Positions 32,935-41,540 are shown, counted from the first letter of the stretch. The stretch: DNA of 41,672 nucleotides from Sedimentisphaerales bacterium (GCA_030603595.1 JAUVXL010000007.1:1-41672), one strand, 5' to 3'. Program-made: numbers and translations. The notes: generated by a model from the sequence alone, not told the origin.

Positions 32935-33279
32935 GCGGTTTTGCTTTAGCCTAAACAACCCACAATCAGGACCGGCGGGCTCTATCCCGCCAAAACGAAT
33001 CCCGCTGTTATCAAGATAAACCTTGTCAATTTCCTGTGAATTCCCAAGAGCTTGTGCGATCTTCTGCGCGGGACCAACATGCGATCCAGCATGCTTGCCA
33101 ACGAACTCACCACCGCAATCGTCAATTAGCCGCTGGCATATGGGATTATCCCCTCTTCGCAATAGAAGCCAGATTTGGTATGCTGTCATGAACCGTTGCT
33201 CCTTTACTGTATCGGTTACATGAAACTCCACCGTTTCCAGAATTGGCTTGCACGCCTGGACAATCTCTCTGTGTGTCAT
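32926..33279 (-). CDS. Hypothetical protein, second gene of the RHH-led operon
   Basis: The protein of 117 residues begins MTHREIVQACKPILETVEF, is helical in its first half (QRFMTAYQIWLLLRRGDNP) and has a Gly-rich middle (CGGEFVGKHAGSHVGPAQKI). I do not recognise a family. The start at 33279 is set by AAAGGAG with an 8-base spacer. The C-terminal RLKQNRMG and the stop lie in a short hairpin repeat, so the original end may be altered. It follows the ribbon-helix-helix-like gene by 32 bases and is probably under its control. Confidence 0.6.
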   Translation of the reverse strand: MTHREIVQACKPILETVEFHVTDTVKEQRFMTAYQIWLLLRRGDNPICQRLIDDCGGEFVGKHAGSHVGPAQKIAQALGNSQEIDKVYLDNSGIRFGGIEPAGPDCGLFRLKQNRMG

Positions 33280-33311
33280 TTTGAGTACTCCTTTCAATTG
33301 AATTGTTCATT

Positions 33312-33779
33312 CTACTCAATCCGGTCGATTCTGCGCCCAAACAATATCTCAGATATACGTTCGGCTCGTGGTTTTACAAACCGTTCGCGTTCGCTCCATC
33401 GGTGAGGCGTTATCCATTTTCCCAGGCGCCTATATGTCCTCGCAGTGATGAACACTGCTTCAGCCTTCTTTTCAAGCACTTGTCGAGAAATCTCAGTAGC
33501 GAGAACTTTTCCCCACTTTTTACCTTTGAGTTCATCCAAGATATCACTTAGCTCTCGACGGTCGTCATCCTGGAGTCCTTGCGTAACCGGTACCAGGTCG
33601 CCGTGATCTGCGGAAGCAATTTCGCTCTCGCTCTCTCCTGTAACGGCCTTGGGTGCGGGCGGCTCGATCTTCGGTATCAAGCATCTGAGGCAGTCAGAGA
33701 CGGTGAGTCCGAGCTTGTCCGATATCCACTGGAGCCTCCGATAGTCGTCGTCTTCGAGTTTGAGAAGTAGTTCTTTCAT
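33312..33779 (-). CDS. Ribbon-helix-helix-like protein heading a two-gene operon
   Basis: The first 37 residues (MKELLLKLEDDDYRRLQWIS and DKLGLTVSDCLRCLIPK) have the strand-helix-helix pattern of CopG/Arc-type DNA-binding proteins. A Pro/Glu-rich linker follows, then a second helical, basic domain (KGKKWGKVLATEISRQVLEK, TYRRLGKWITPHRW) that I do not recognise. AAGGAG with an 8-base spacer supports the start. Two palindromes stand in its promoter (33824-33866), one across the -10 box, which suggests autorepression as in toxin-antitoxin operons. Whether the pair is a toxin-antitoxin module is unknown. Confidence 0.65.
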   Translation of the reverse strand: MKELLLKLEDDDYRRLQWISDKLGLTVSDCLRCLIPKIEPPAPKAVTGESESEIASADHGDLVPVTQGLQDDDRRELSDILDELKGKKWGKVLATEISRQVLEKKAEAVFITARTYRRLGKWITPHRWSERERFVKPRAERISEILFGRRIDRIE

Positions 33780-33823
33780 TTTCTTTCTCCTTTTGTTTCA
33801 ATGATGAACAACAAAGCTGAGTC

Positions 33824-33884
33824 CGGTATATACTGGCTCATCTCAGCCACGTGCCAGTATATACTGAGTTGCGTGTCATTTCAA
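33824..33884 (-). promoter_or_regulatory. Promoter and tandem palindromic operator of the RHH-led operon
   Basis: On the minus strand TTGAAA (33884-33879) and TATACT (33861-33856) are 17 bases apart. The -10 box lies inside the perfect palindrome CAGTATATACTG (33855-33866). A second, nearly identical site CGGTATATACTG is at 33824-33835. The centres are 31 bases apart, three helical turns, so two repressor dimers could bind on one face and cover the -10 box. Confidence 0.7.
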
Positions 33885-34166
33885 CAGGTTCTTTTGGTTT
33901 TTCATGATTTTTTTCGGGCGTTCCTTGTAAAGTGCTGGCCTATAAAGACTTAGATGCCATGAGAATTTCCAAGAAGAGTACGCTCTGCTCTCAAAAAACG
34001 CTCAGAAGACTGCGTAAAGTTCCGGTTTCCCATGCGCGGGGAGATTTGAACGTGTTCGCGGCTTTCTTGGCTGCGGACAGCAATTCGACCGTCGAAAAGC
34101 AACTATCCGAGGCACATTCATCCGTGTGAATCGGTGTAGCTCCGCGGCTAAGATTAACTTGAGCGC
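33885..34166. other. Gene-free stretch
   Basis: A 65-codon plus-strand frame (33932-34129) has no ribosome site or family signature and I do not call it. Nothing else is recognised up to the repeat at 34167. Confidence 0.45.
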
Positions 34167-34318
34167 ATAGGAATTTGTAATGATAGTAAAGATGGGCAAT
34201 GTGGGAAAGTTGTCATTCCTGCGCAGGCAGGAATCCAGTCTTTTGTCCTTGGATCCCCGCTTTCGCGGGGATGACAGGATGAGGCTATTGTAAAAGTCCC
34301 AGGCGAAGCCCGGTTAAT
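34167..34318. repeat. Dispersed repeat, inverted copy of the terminal repeat
   Basis: Read on the minus strand it has the same order as the right-end copy: CCGGGCTTCGCC, GGGACTTTTACAATAGCC, the two hairpins, TTGCCCAT and a final ACAAATTCCTAT. The few differences fall mainly in the second hairpin and after it. It shows the full length of the family, about 150 bases. The following 34319-34436 part is a T/C-rich stretch with CTCTGTGCC-type words, itself repeat-like. Confidence 0.85.
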
Positions 34319-34436
34319 TAATTCGACTTTTTCCAACCTTCTCTCGGTGCCCTCTGTGCCTCTCTGTGGCTATTTTCTTTGTGCCTTTGCCCCTTTGCTC
34401 CTCTGCCACTTTTCTCCCATATTCCTGAAAATTCAC

Positions 34437-34465
34437 TTGACACAAAACTATACCTGTGATACAAT
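34437..34465 (+). promoter_or_regulatory. Sigma-70 promoter, twin of the one at 17514
   Basis: TTGACA at 34437-34442 and TACAAT at 34460-34465 are 17 bases apart and preceded by ATTCAC as at 17514. The promoter is followed by AGGAGG and an ATG at 34533, but the frame there has lost the conserved protein. Confidence 0.7.
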
Positions 34466-34985
34466 ACACATGTAACAATATATTGGAGTCACAGCAAAAC
34501 GGAAATCCCGATCCATCGGGAGGAGGTAATCAATGTTGAGGCGAAGCCGAAATCCCGACCCCTCGGGGTTGAGGCAAAGCAGAAATCTCGAGCGCAGTCC
34601 CGATTTATCGGGGATGCACATCGGGGCCGCCTTCTCAGCAGAGTATCCAGCACCACCCAATCCTCACCCAAGCACCCTATCTAGCCCATCTTGCCACGAA
34701 TTCATGGCCTTTTTGCGCAAAACAAAGCCAATTCCCTCAACCCCCAAACAACCGCAACCTCTTGTCCCACAAAGGATTACAGAAGAAAACCGCCCCAGGG
34801 CGACTCGAAAAAACAAACCCAATTCAAACCCAAACTCCAGGACAAATCGAGGCGGAGCCGAGATCCCGATGAACATCGGGACCCAATCTCACGCACGACA
34901 CCTCACATTCGACATTGAGCGCAGTCCCGATTCATCGGGGATGCACATCGGGATACGAGATACGACATACAAGTTGAGATATCCG
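34466..34985 (+). repeat. Decayed copy of the 17.5-kb promoter-gene element
   Basis: The promoter, a strong AGGAGG site and an ATG (34533) are kept, but the NRQNAQ-type N-terminal domain is absent. Several CCCGAT-ATCGGG hairpins are inserted (34508-34521, 34599-34612, 34926-34939). The middle (about 34725-34840) matches 18428-18540 almost word for word: ACAAACCCAAT, CAACCTCTT, CACAA.GGA.TTACA and AAAAAACAAACCCAATTCAA. Both loci end with a series of ATACGAxATACxA. The long frame that starts here continues through the transporter gene in another frame and is not a credible protein. Confidence 0.65.
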
Positions 34986-34989
34986 CTCC

Positions 34990-36321
34990 ATGTTGCTATC
35001 ATCTTGCTCAGTTATGACCACAACGGATTCAAAAGGCATTGTTTCTTTCTTCAACAGATTGGGCCCCGGCCTGCTGCTGGCGGCGACCTCGATTGGGGCG
35101 AGCCATCTTGTTATGAGTCCCAAGGCCGGGGCGATGTTCGGATTTCAACTGCTCTGGCTCGTGCCCCTGACCCACCTGTTCAAGTATCACGCCTTCGAGT
35201 TCGGCCCGCGCTACGCTGCGGCGACCGGAGAATCACTCATCGCCGGATACGCCAAAATCCCCGGCCCCAAAGGTTGGGCCCTATGGATCTTCCTGCTCGG
35301 CACTATCGCTCAGGGCGTCGGCGTCCTTGCCGGGGTAGCCGGCATCGCCGCGGCCGTGCTCTTCACGTTCATCGGCCAGATGCCCCTCGCGTTCTACAGC
35401 ATCCTGGTCATCGCAACGGTCCTCCTATTTCTGGTCTTCGGCGGGTACGGCTGGCTGGACTTTCTCAACAAGATTATGATGACAGTTCTCTTCGTAGCGA
35501 CAATCGCAGTATTCGTCCCGGCCTGCCCCGACCCGGCGGCGTTCAAAAACTTCGTAATACCCTCCATCCCGGTCGGCTCGATTGTCATTATCGCTCCGAT
35601 CCTCGGCTGGATGCCGACCGGAATAGACGTCTCAATCTGGCACTCGCTCTGGACACTCCAGAAACACACCGACCTCACCTTAAACGACAACGCCCCGCGA
35701 AGGTGGGAGATATTCAAATTCTCGCTCACGGATATGAGAATCGGATACATCCTGTCATTCGTCGTCGGTTCGGTCTTTCTGCTCCTGGCCGGAATATATC
35801 TTCACGGAAAAACCGACATCAGCGGCCCGGGATTCGCCCAATCACTCGCCAAAATCTACACCGCCAACATCGGCCCCTGGATGTATTACGTCTTCATGGT
35901 CGCCGCCTTCACAGCAATGTATTCGACGGTATATGCCGTGATGGACGGGTTCTCACGGTCTTTTGCCGAGACGGTTTCGACGCTTTTCCCGAAAGCAAGA
36001 GCCAAATGGCGGACGAAGCTCTATTGGGCATTTGTCCTGTTCACCGCTGCTTTTGCACTACTGATTCTGGTGGCCCTCAAAGGGGAAAACCCGGTGGCCC
36101 TGGTCCTGGACGTGGCTCTTTTGAGCCTCTGTGTCGCCCCGCTTTATTACGGACTCAACTACTACTGTGTCACCCGCTTGATAAAGGACGAGCGGTTTAG
36201 GCCCAAAACCGCGGCCTGCCTGGTCGCACTTGCGGGAATTGTCGGGATGCTCATTGCAACGTTGGTTTGCATAACCTCAAAGTTCGGTATTCTCTTTGAT
36301 TTCTGCAAAATTGCAGGTTAG
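34990..36321 (+). CDS. Nramp-like divalent metal transporter, non-canonical
   Basis: The 443-residue protein has about eleven membrane helices and Nramp family features: a GPGLLLAATSIGASHLVMSP first helix, YHAFEFGPRYA and a LGWMPTGIDVSIWHSLW sixth helix. The canonical metal ligands are changed: the DPGN of helix 1 is absent (GPG then ATSIGAS) and the MPH of helix 6 is WMPTG. Such proteins may carry Mg or another substrate, or be of the NRMT-type branch. No ribosome site is visible; 35014 (MTTTDSKG) is an alternative start. The last seven codons (FCKIAG and stop) are supplied by the inverted repeat that begins at 36301. Confidence 0.82.
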   Translation: MLLSSCSVMTTTDSKGIVSFFNRLGPGLLLAATSIGASHLVMSPKAGAMFGFQLLWLVPLTHLFKYHAFEFGPRYAAATGESLIAGYAKIPGPKGWALWIFLLGTIAQGVGVLAGVAGIAAAVLFTFIGQMPLAFYSILVIATVLLFLVFGGYGWLDFLNKIMMTVLFVATIAVFVPACPDPAAFKNFVIPSIPVGSIVIIAPILGWMPTGIDVSIWHSLWTLQKHTDLTLNDNAPRRWEIFKFSLTDMRIGYILSFVVGSVFLLLAGIYLHGKTDISGPGFAQSLAKIYTANIGPWMYYVFMVAAFTAMYSTVYAVMDGFSRSFAETVSTLFPKARAKWRTKLYWAFVLFTAAFALLILVALKGENPVALVLDVALLSLCVAPLYYGLNYYCVTRLIKDERFRPKTAACLVALAGIVGMLIATLVCITSKFGILFDFCKIAG

Positions 36322-36467
36322 GCCTATATTGTTGAAGAATCCCGATTTATCGGGGTTCTTCAATAATCGCCTAACTTCTTATGATACAATATGTTCGCGT
36401 TAAAAAGAAAAAATCAGGAAACGATTTTTTCTTTTGTTAAGTAGGCCTAACCTGTAATTTTGCAGAA
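36301..36467. repeat. Foldback element with 26-base terminal inverted repeats
   Basis: The arms 36301-36326 and 36442-36467 are complementary at 25 of 26 positions. Inside are a GAAGAATCCCGAT/ATCGGGGTTCTTC hairpin (about 36331-36368) and an AAAAGAAAAAATC/GATTTTTTCTTTT hairpin (36403-36415 with 36423-36435). The left arm covers the stop of the transporter gene. No coding frame lies inside. It looks like a MITE; a bidirectional terminator is an alternative reading, since the second hairpin ends in T. Confidence 0.7.
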
Positions 36468-36501
36468 GCCTTTATTCTCTGATTAAGAAGGAGAAGCGCT
36501 C

Positions 36502-39500
36502 ATGAAAACTAAGTTCCGGTTCTTGACGAAGCTCACCCTTATTATGTGGGCTTCCTTTACGTTATCGGCTGTGGCAGGTGGGTCGATGGATTATGAACGG
36601 CAGGCCGAGGGGATTCTGGCTGCGGCCGGCGGCGAGAGCGGTCTGATTGTTCACGTCGGCTGTGGGGCGGGCGAACTGACGGCGGCACTGGGGGCCGGGG
36701 AGGGCTATCTCATTCAGGGTCTGGACACGGCGGCGGAGAATGTCGAGAAGGCCCGGCGGCATATTCGGGCTCGGCGACAATACGGGAGGGTTTCGGTCGA
36801 TGCCTTTGACGGACGGCTGCTGCCGTACGCCGACAACCTTGTGAACCTAGTCGTTGCGGAGGATATCGGTGGTGTCACTACAGCCGAAGCGATGCGTGTG
36901 CTGGCGCCGGGCGGCGTGCTGTATGCAAAGCGAAACGGGGCATGGAGCAAGAGCGTCAAGCCGCAGCCGGGAAATACCGATGAGTGGACGCACTATCTCC
37001 ATGACGCTGGCGGAAATCCAGTGGCCCACGATGATGTGGTCGGGCCGCCGGGCTATACACAGTGGATTGCCGGCCCCAAACACACGCGCGGCCACGAGCA
37101 CACGCCGAGCATTAACGCCCTGGTCTCTTCCGGCGGACGGATTTTCTACATCGCCGACGAGGGTCCCATTGGCTCTGTCCGCCAACCTTCAATATGGCGG
37201 CTTGTGGCTCGCGATGCCTACAACGGAATTCTGCTCTGGGAGCGCCCCGTCGAGAACTGGTATCCTCATATCGTCAACTGGGGCATGGCGCCGCGGCAAC
37301 TCCAACGAAGGCTGGTGGCTGTTGGGGACCGCGTTTATGTGACTCTCGGTCTGCACGCGGAGCTAAGCGCCGTCGATGCGGCGACGGGCGAAATCCTGAA
37401 GGTCTATGAACAGACTCGCGGCGCCGAGGAATTCATCTGTCATAAAGGAGTTCTCTTGCTCGCTGTCCGGAGTCTCAGCGATGAACGAACGGCCGAGCTT
37501 GAGAAAATGGAAGATTTGGAAATGAAGGACCGCTCGCCTCTGCACGCCAGGGAGACGGCGGAACCATTCATAAAGCATTTTCGTTCGATTGAGGGCAAAG
37601 CGGCCAAAAGTATTCTTGCGCTCGACGCCGATACGGAAAAGGTGCTTTGGAAAAAGACGGGCGCCGAGGCGTCGGGGCTGCGGACTCTGAGTTTGTGCGC
37701 CGAAAAAGACCGCGTTTTTTATCAGAATGGTAAGGAGGTTATCTGCCTCGATTTGAAGACGGGGGAGAAGTTGTGGTCGCGTGCATCCGCCGCTCTGTGT
37801 TTGGTCCACGACGGGACAATCGTCTGTGTAGGTGGCGGGAAGGTAAGTGTGCTCTCGGTTGAGACGGGCAAAAGCCTGTGGACTGAAGCCGCATCACTCA
37901 CCCAGATTCGAGACGTGTTTATTGCCAATGGATCGCTCTGGGTCGGCGGATTCAAGCCGATTGAGGGTAAGAGGGGGCCTTCCTGGGGGCCGTATTTCGT
38001 GACGCAGCGCGATTTAGCTGCGGGCAAGATACTAATGCGCATCGAGCCGGAGAACCCGGGCCACCATCATCGATGCTACACGAATAAGGCTACCAACCGC
38101 TATATCCTCGGGGGCAGGAGAGGAGTCGAGTTCTTCGACCTCGAGTCGGGCGAGGTGCGGTGGCATAGCTGGGTGAGAGGCGTATGCAGGTACGGCATCA
38201 TGCCCGCCAACGGGCTGCTCTACGCCCCGCCTCATGCGTGCGGATGTTACATCGCGGCGAAGCTGACCGGTTTCAACGCCCTGGCGCCGATGCGCAGAGA
38301 AGGGCAAGAGCCTGATAGCCGAGCCGAACAAATACTCCGGCGCGGCCCGGGCTACACGGAATTGCCTGCCGCGAAGCCCGAAACAGGAAGCTCCGACGAT
38401 TGGCCTGCCTATCGTCACGATGCCCAACGCAGCGGGCGGACCGCGTCCGTCGTCCCTTCCAAGCTGCGCCGCAAGTGGCGGGCGGATGTAGGCGGCAGGC
38501 TTAGCAGTCTGACGGTTGCCGGGGGCAAGGTGTTCACGGCCTCGGTCGATGAGCACAGGGTCTCTGCGTTGGATGCTGATTCGGGTAAGTCGATGTGGGA
38601 CTTTACGGCGGGCGGTCGTGTCGATTCGCCACCAACCATTCACCAGGACCGGGCGGTTTTTGGGAGCCGCGATGGCTGCGTATATAGCTTGCGGGCATCG
38701 GACGGCGGGTTGGCTTGGCGCCTGCAAACTGCCCGAGGACAACGGCGCATAACCGCTTACGGCCAGCTCGAATCCGTATCGCCTGTTTACGGAAGCGTTC
38801 TTGTGGACGGCGGCACGGCATACTTCACGGGGGGCAGATCGTCCTACGTCGATGGCGGGATCGACCTCTATCGACTTGAGGCCCGGACCGGAAAGACGCT
38901 CTCAATAAATCGAATCTACAGCCCCGACCCTGAAACCGGCAAACAACCCGAACAACAAGGGCCGGCCTACATGCCCGGGGCGCTGGCGGATATTCTCAGT
39001 TGTGACGATGAATATGTCTATCTCAGGGACGCGGTTTTCGGCAAGGACGGCGGCGACCGGGCCAAGACAAGGCCGCATCTATTTACGCTGACCGGCTTTC
39101 TGGACGACTCATGGGCCCACCGCTCCTACTGGGCATTCGGAACACGTTGCTCGATCTCGACCGGCTGCAGCGGGCGCGACAGGAATCTCATCTCCGGCAG
39201 ACTCCTTGTCTTTGATGAGGCGGCGATCTATGGGTATGGTCGGGCCAGGCTCCATTGGTCGAACCAACTGCAGGACGGGCCATACCGTCTCTTTGCCGTT
39301 AATCGCGGCGGAACGAAGCCACAGTGGGAAAAACGCGTGCCGCTCCAGGTCCGGGCGATAGTCCTGGCCGGTGACGTGCTGTTCGTGGCCGGGCCGCCGG
39401 TCAAGAAGGGCCAATGGCCCAAAGAAGCCGGAGAGGCTATACTCATGGCCGTCTCCGCCGCCGACGGGACCGAACTGGCCCGGTGCAAGCTCGATTCAAC

Positions 39501-39588
39501 GCCGGTCTTCGACGGCATGGCCGCCGCCAACGGCCGACTATACCTGTCGCTTGAAAACGGCCGGGTGTTGTGCATGGAGGGGCAATAG
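36502..39588 (+). CDS. Exported methyltransferase-like domain fused to PQQ-type beta-propeller
   Basis: A signal peptide (MKTKFRFLTKLTLIMWASFT) is followed by a Rossmann methyltransferase-like domain (about 30-150) with LIVHVGCGAGELTAAL as the SAM motif and VLAPGGVLYAKR later. From about residue 160 come PQQ-like blades, with WERPVENW, SALDADSGKSMWDF and LYLSLENGRVLCMEG, to the end at 1028. Proteins with this exported combination are typical of planctomycetes; neither activity is proven. No Trp-Asp PQQ ligands can be assigned by eye, so the propeller may bind sugar or protein. AAGGAG with 9-base spacer supports the start. Confidence 0.85.
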   Translation: MKTKFRFLTKLTLIMWASFTLSAVAGGSMDYERQAEGILAAAGGESGLIVHVGCGAGELTAALGAGEGYLIQGLDTAAENVEKARRHIRARRQYGRVSVDAFDGRLLPYADNLVNLVVAEDIGGVTTAEAMRVLAPGGVLYAKRNGAWSKSVKPQPGNTDEWTHYLHDAGGNPVAHDDVVGPPGYTQWIAGPKHTRGHEHTPSINALVSSGGRIFYIADEGPIGSVRQPSIWRLVARDAYNGILLWERPVENWYPHIVNWGMAPRQLQRRLVAVGDRVYVTLGLHAELSAVDAATGEILKVYEQTRGAEEFICHKGVLLLAVRSLSDERTAELEKMEDLEMKDRSPLHARETAEPFIKHFRSIEGKAAKSILALDADTEKVLWKKTGAEASGLRTLSLCAEKDRVFYQNGKEVICLDLKTGEKLWSRASAALCLVHDGTIVCVGGGKVSVLSVETGKSLWTEAASLTQIRDVFIANGSLWVGGFKPIEGKRGPSWGPYFVTQRDLAAGKILMRIEPENPGHHHRCYTNKATNRYILGGRRGVEFFDLESGEVRWHSWVRGVCRYGIMPANGLLYAPPHACGCYIAAKLTGFNALAPMRREGQEPDSRAEQILRRGPGYTELPAAKPETGSSDDWPAYRHDAQRSGRTASVVPSKLRRKWRADVGGRLSSLTVAGGKVFTASVDEHRVSALDADSGKSMWDFTAGGRVDSPPTIHQDRAVFGSRDGCVYSLRASDGGLAWRLQTARGQRRITAYGQLESVSPVYGSVLVDGGTAYFTGGRSSYVDGGIDLYRLEARTGKTLSINRIYSPDPETGKQPEQQGPAYMPGALADILSCDDEYVYLRDAVFGKDGGDRAKTRPHLFTLTGFLDDSWAHRSYWAFGTRCSISTGCSGRDRNLISGRLLVFDEAAIYGYGRARLHWSNQLQDGPYRLFAVNRGGTKPQWEKRVPLQVRAIVLAGDVLFVAGPPVKKGQWPKEAGEAILMAVSAADGTELARCKLDSTPVFDGMAAANGRLYLSLENGRVLCMEGQ

Positions 39589-39633
39589 AAAACAGAACGC
39601 ACCTTAGCTTTATACCTATTATTGTTTTTAGTA

Positions 39634-39661
39634 TTGCCGGTACCGGTCAACTATGTATAAT
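39634..39661 (+). promoter_or_regulatory. Possible promoter of the membrane protein gene
   Basis: TTGCCG at 39634-39639 and TATAAT at 39656-39661 are 16 bases apart. The leader before the ATG at 39679 would be only about ten bases, so the assignment is weak. Confidence 0.35.
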
Positions 39662-39678
39662 CATTGCAAGGTGAGTTC

Positions 39679-40287
39679 ATGGGAATAGAAGTGGAACAAG
39701 AGAATAGTAATACTGACCAGAAAAATAACAAAAACCCAAAGGTGATGTTGTTTCTTTTTGTTATACCGATACTTCTTCTAATTCTTTTGGCGGGAATTGC
39801 AGTTATTGGGGTATATTCTATAGAACAAGACGGCAGCAGTAATACGTCTCAACTGATACGGTTAACCGTGGTAATAGTAACTATAGCGGGCATCTCTCTT
39901 TTAATAGGCGCCTGGAGAATTTGGTTTTCTATACGCTATATACAGATTCCCGCATGGCGTTGGATAGCAAGCGGATTCAAAGGTGAAGGCAGCCAACCAC
40001 GTTTCCCCTGGGCAACAAAGTCCGCAATAGCCAAGGGAAAACAAGAGAGGAATAAGAAACAACGTGCTTTCATGTGGTTAGGCCGTATATGCTGTGTTGC
40101 TGGTGTAATTCTTAGCATATATTACGTAGTGTCGGATTGGATATTTACGATAAAGGGTGAACGCCATTTTGGTGGTTTTCGCTTTATATTATTTTGCGCC
40201 GGGGTTTTCATCTTTTTTTTAGGTGTGTGTATTGTGAAATGCAGTATGCCAAAGGATGCTCGGAAACACAGCGCTTCTACAGAATAG
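39679..40287 (+). CDS. Membrane protein of unknown function, four helices
   Basis: The 202-residue product has a hydrophilic start (MGIEVEQENSNTDQKNNKNP), helices at about 21-45, 57-78, 132-150 and 165-190, and a basic cytoplasmic loop with KGKQERNKKQRA. I do not recognise a family. AAGGTGAG at 39668-39675 stands before the ATG at 39679; a TTG at 39664 would be a less likely start. It precedes the esterase gene by 12 bases and may be cotranscribed with it. Confidence 0.6.
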   Translation: MGIEVEQENSNTDQKNNKNPKVMLFLFVIPILLLILLAGIAVIGVYSIEQDGSSNTSQLIRLTVVIVTIAGISLLIGAWRIWFSIRYIQIPAWRWIASGFKGEGSQPRFPWATKSAIAKGKQERNKKQRAFMWLGRICCVAGVILSIYYVVSDWIFTIKGERHFGGFRFILFCAGVFIFFLGVCIVKCSMPKDARKHSASTE

Positions 40288-40299
40288 ACAAGGTGCTGT

Positions 40300-41268
40300 A
40301 TGAAACGTACACTTTCCATAGCTGTTGTATTCTGTCTGTTGGCCGGCGTCAACGGCCAAGAGTCCAGGCGTGGCCGAAAACCGGTTAAGGTTTTTATCCT
40401 TGCAGGGCAGTCCAATATGGAGGGCCAAGGCGTTGTGGAGATGGACCATCCGGAATACTACAACTCCGGCAAGGGCAACCTGGTCAATACGATGAAAGAT
40501 CCCAAGAAAGCGCATCTCTTCAAGCACTTGAAGGACGAAAAGGGCCGATGGACCGTGCGCAGCGATGTTAAGATTAGCTTTAGAGAGCGGGCCGGGAACC
40601 TGACTATCGGCTACACCGGCTACGGTGGTTCGAGCCATATCGGCCCGGAGCTGCAGTTCGGCCACGTCGGCGGCGACTATTACAGCGAGCCGGTCCTGCT
40701 CATAAAGACCGCATGGGGAGGCAAGAGCCTGTTCAAGGATTTTCGCCCGCCCAGTTCTTCCGGGGAAGTCGGGCCGTTCTATACCAAGATGATCGAAGAC
40801 GTCCACCAGGCGCTCGATAATATGCACAAGACTTATCCAGACCTTGCAGGGCGAGAGTACGAAATCGCAGGCTTTATCTGGATGCAGGGCTGGAACGATA
40901 TGTGCACGCCCGAGGCGATACCGGAGTATGCCGACAACCTCGTCAACCTCGCAAAAGACATCCGCAAAGAATTCAACGCGCCCAATCTGCCCGTCATCAT
41001 CGGCGAACTGGGCAACGGCGGCCCGGACGCCAAGGGTAATATGGCGGCATTTAGAAAGGCCCAGAAGGAAGGCGCCGAGAGGATCGAACGGGCAGTCTTT
41101 GTCGTCACGCACAACTTCGCGCGCCCGGCCGAGGAATCACCCAACAAAGGCCACGGCCACCACTGGTTCGGCAACGCAGAGAGCTACTTCCTAATAGGAG
41201 ACGCCCTCGCCAAGGCCTACATAAAACTAATCGACCCCAAACACCCTTCGACTAAGGGCAAACCCTGA
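40300..41268 (+). CDS. Sialate O-acetylesterase-like (SASA/DUF303) carbohydrate esterase
   Basis: A signal peptide (MKRTLSIAVVFCLLAGVNG) precedes a SGNH-type fold. The nucleophile is Ser38 in LAGQSNMEGQG, the canonical first block; the FIWMQGWND block and a C-terminal HHWFGNAESYFLIGDAL with the probable catalytic His follow. The family removes O-acetyl groups from sialic acids or, in environmental planctomycetes, from xylan-like or other acetylated polysaccharides. The substrate is open. AAGGTG with a 5-base spacer supports the start. It ends the last operon of the window. Confidence 0.9.
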   Translation: MKRTLSIAVVFCLLAGVNGQESRRGRKPVKVFILAGQSNMEGQGVVEMDHPEYYNSGKGNLVNTMKDPKKAHLFKHLKDEKGRWTVRSDVKISFRERAGNLTIGYTGYGGSSHIGPELQFGHVGGDYYSEPVLLIKTAWGGKSLFKDFRPPSSSGEVGPFYTKMIEDVHQALDNMHKTYPDLAGREYEIAGFIWMQGWNDMCTPEAIPEYADNLVNLAKDIRKEFNAPNLPVIIGELGNGGPDAKGNMAAFRKAQKEGAERIERAVFVVTHNFARPAEESPNKGHGHHWFGNAESYFLIGDALAKAYIKLIDPKHPSTKGKP

Positions 41269-41540
41269 CCCAGCAAGAACGCTCCGCAAACCGGCCACAG
41301 CACGACGCCAGCAACGATCTTCGGAAGGTATGACCGATAATTATTGTATTGAAGCAGCCCATAGCTGCGGGTGAGCCTTGAATGAAAAAATTTTCAGAAT
41401 CACCCAAAATCATTGTTGCGTGATAATGTTTGAGTCGATATTCCAAAATGGCAACCGAAGTGGTGAAGGGCCTTGTTTTTGCAGAAAACTTGCATAAAAT
41501 CGCATATCAGTGGGAGTCAAAGTGAATGTTAGTTAAATTA
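41269..41540. other. Gene-free stretch before the right terminal repeat
   Basis: No reading frame of interest and no clear promoter are seen in these 272 bases. Confidence 0.45.

Noticed and set aside
33932-34129. A 65-codon plus-strand frame between the RHH promoter and the repeat
   Set aside because: No ribosome site and no recognisable motif; a possible tiny gene cannot be excluded but is not supported.
34533-36200. A 555-codon open frame with a strong AGGAGG site that overlaps the transporter gene in another frame
   Set aside because: From about 34990 it lies in a shadow frame of the Nramp-like gene and has an Arg/Pro-rich composition typical of shifted G+C-rich coding DNA. Its first part is repeat DNA. 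Only the ribosome site looks real, as a relic.
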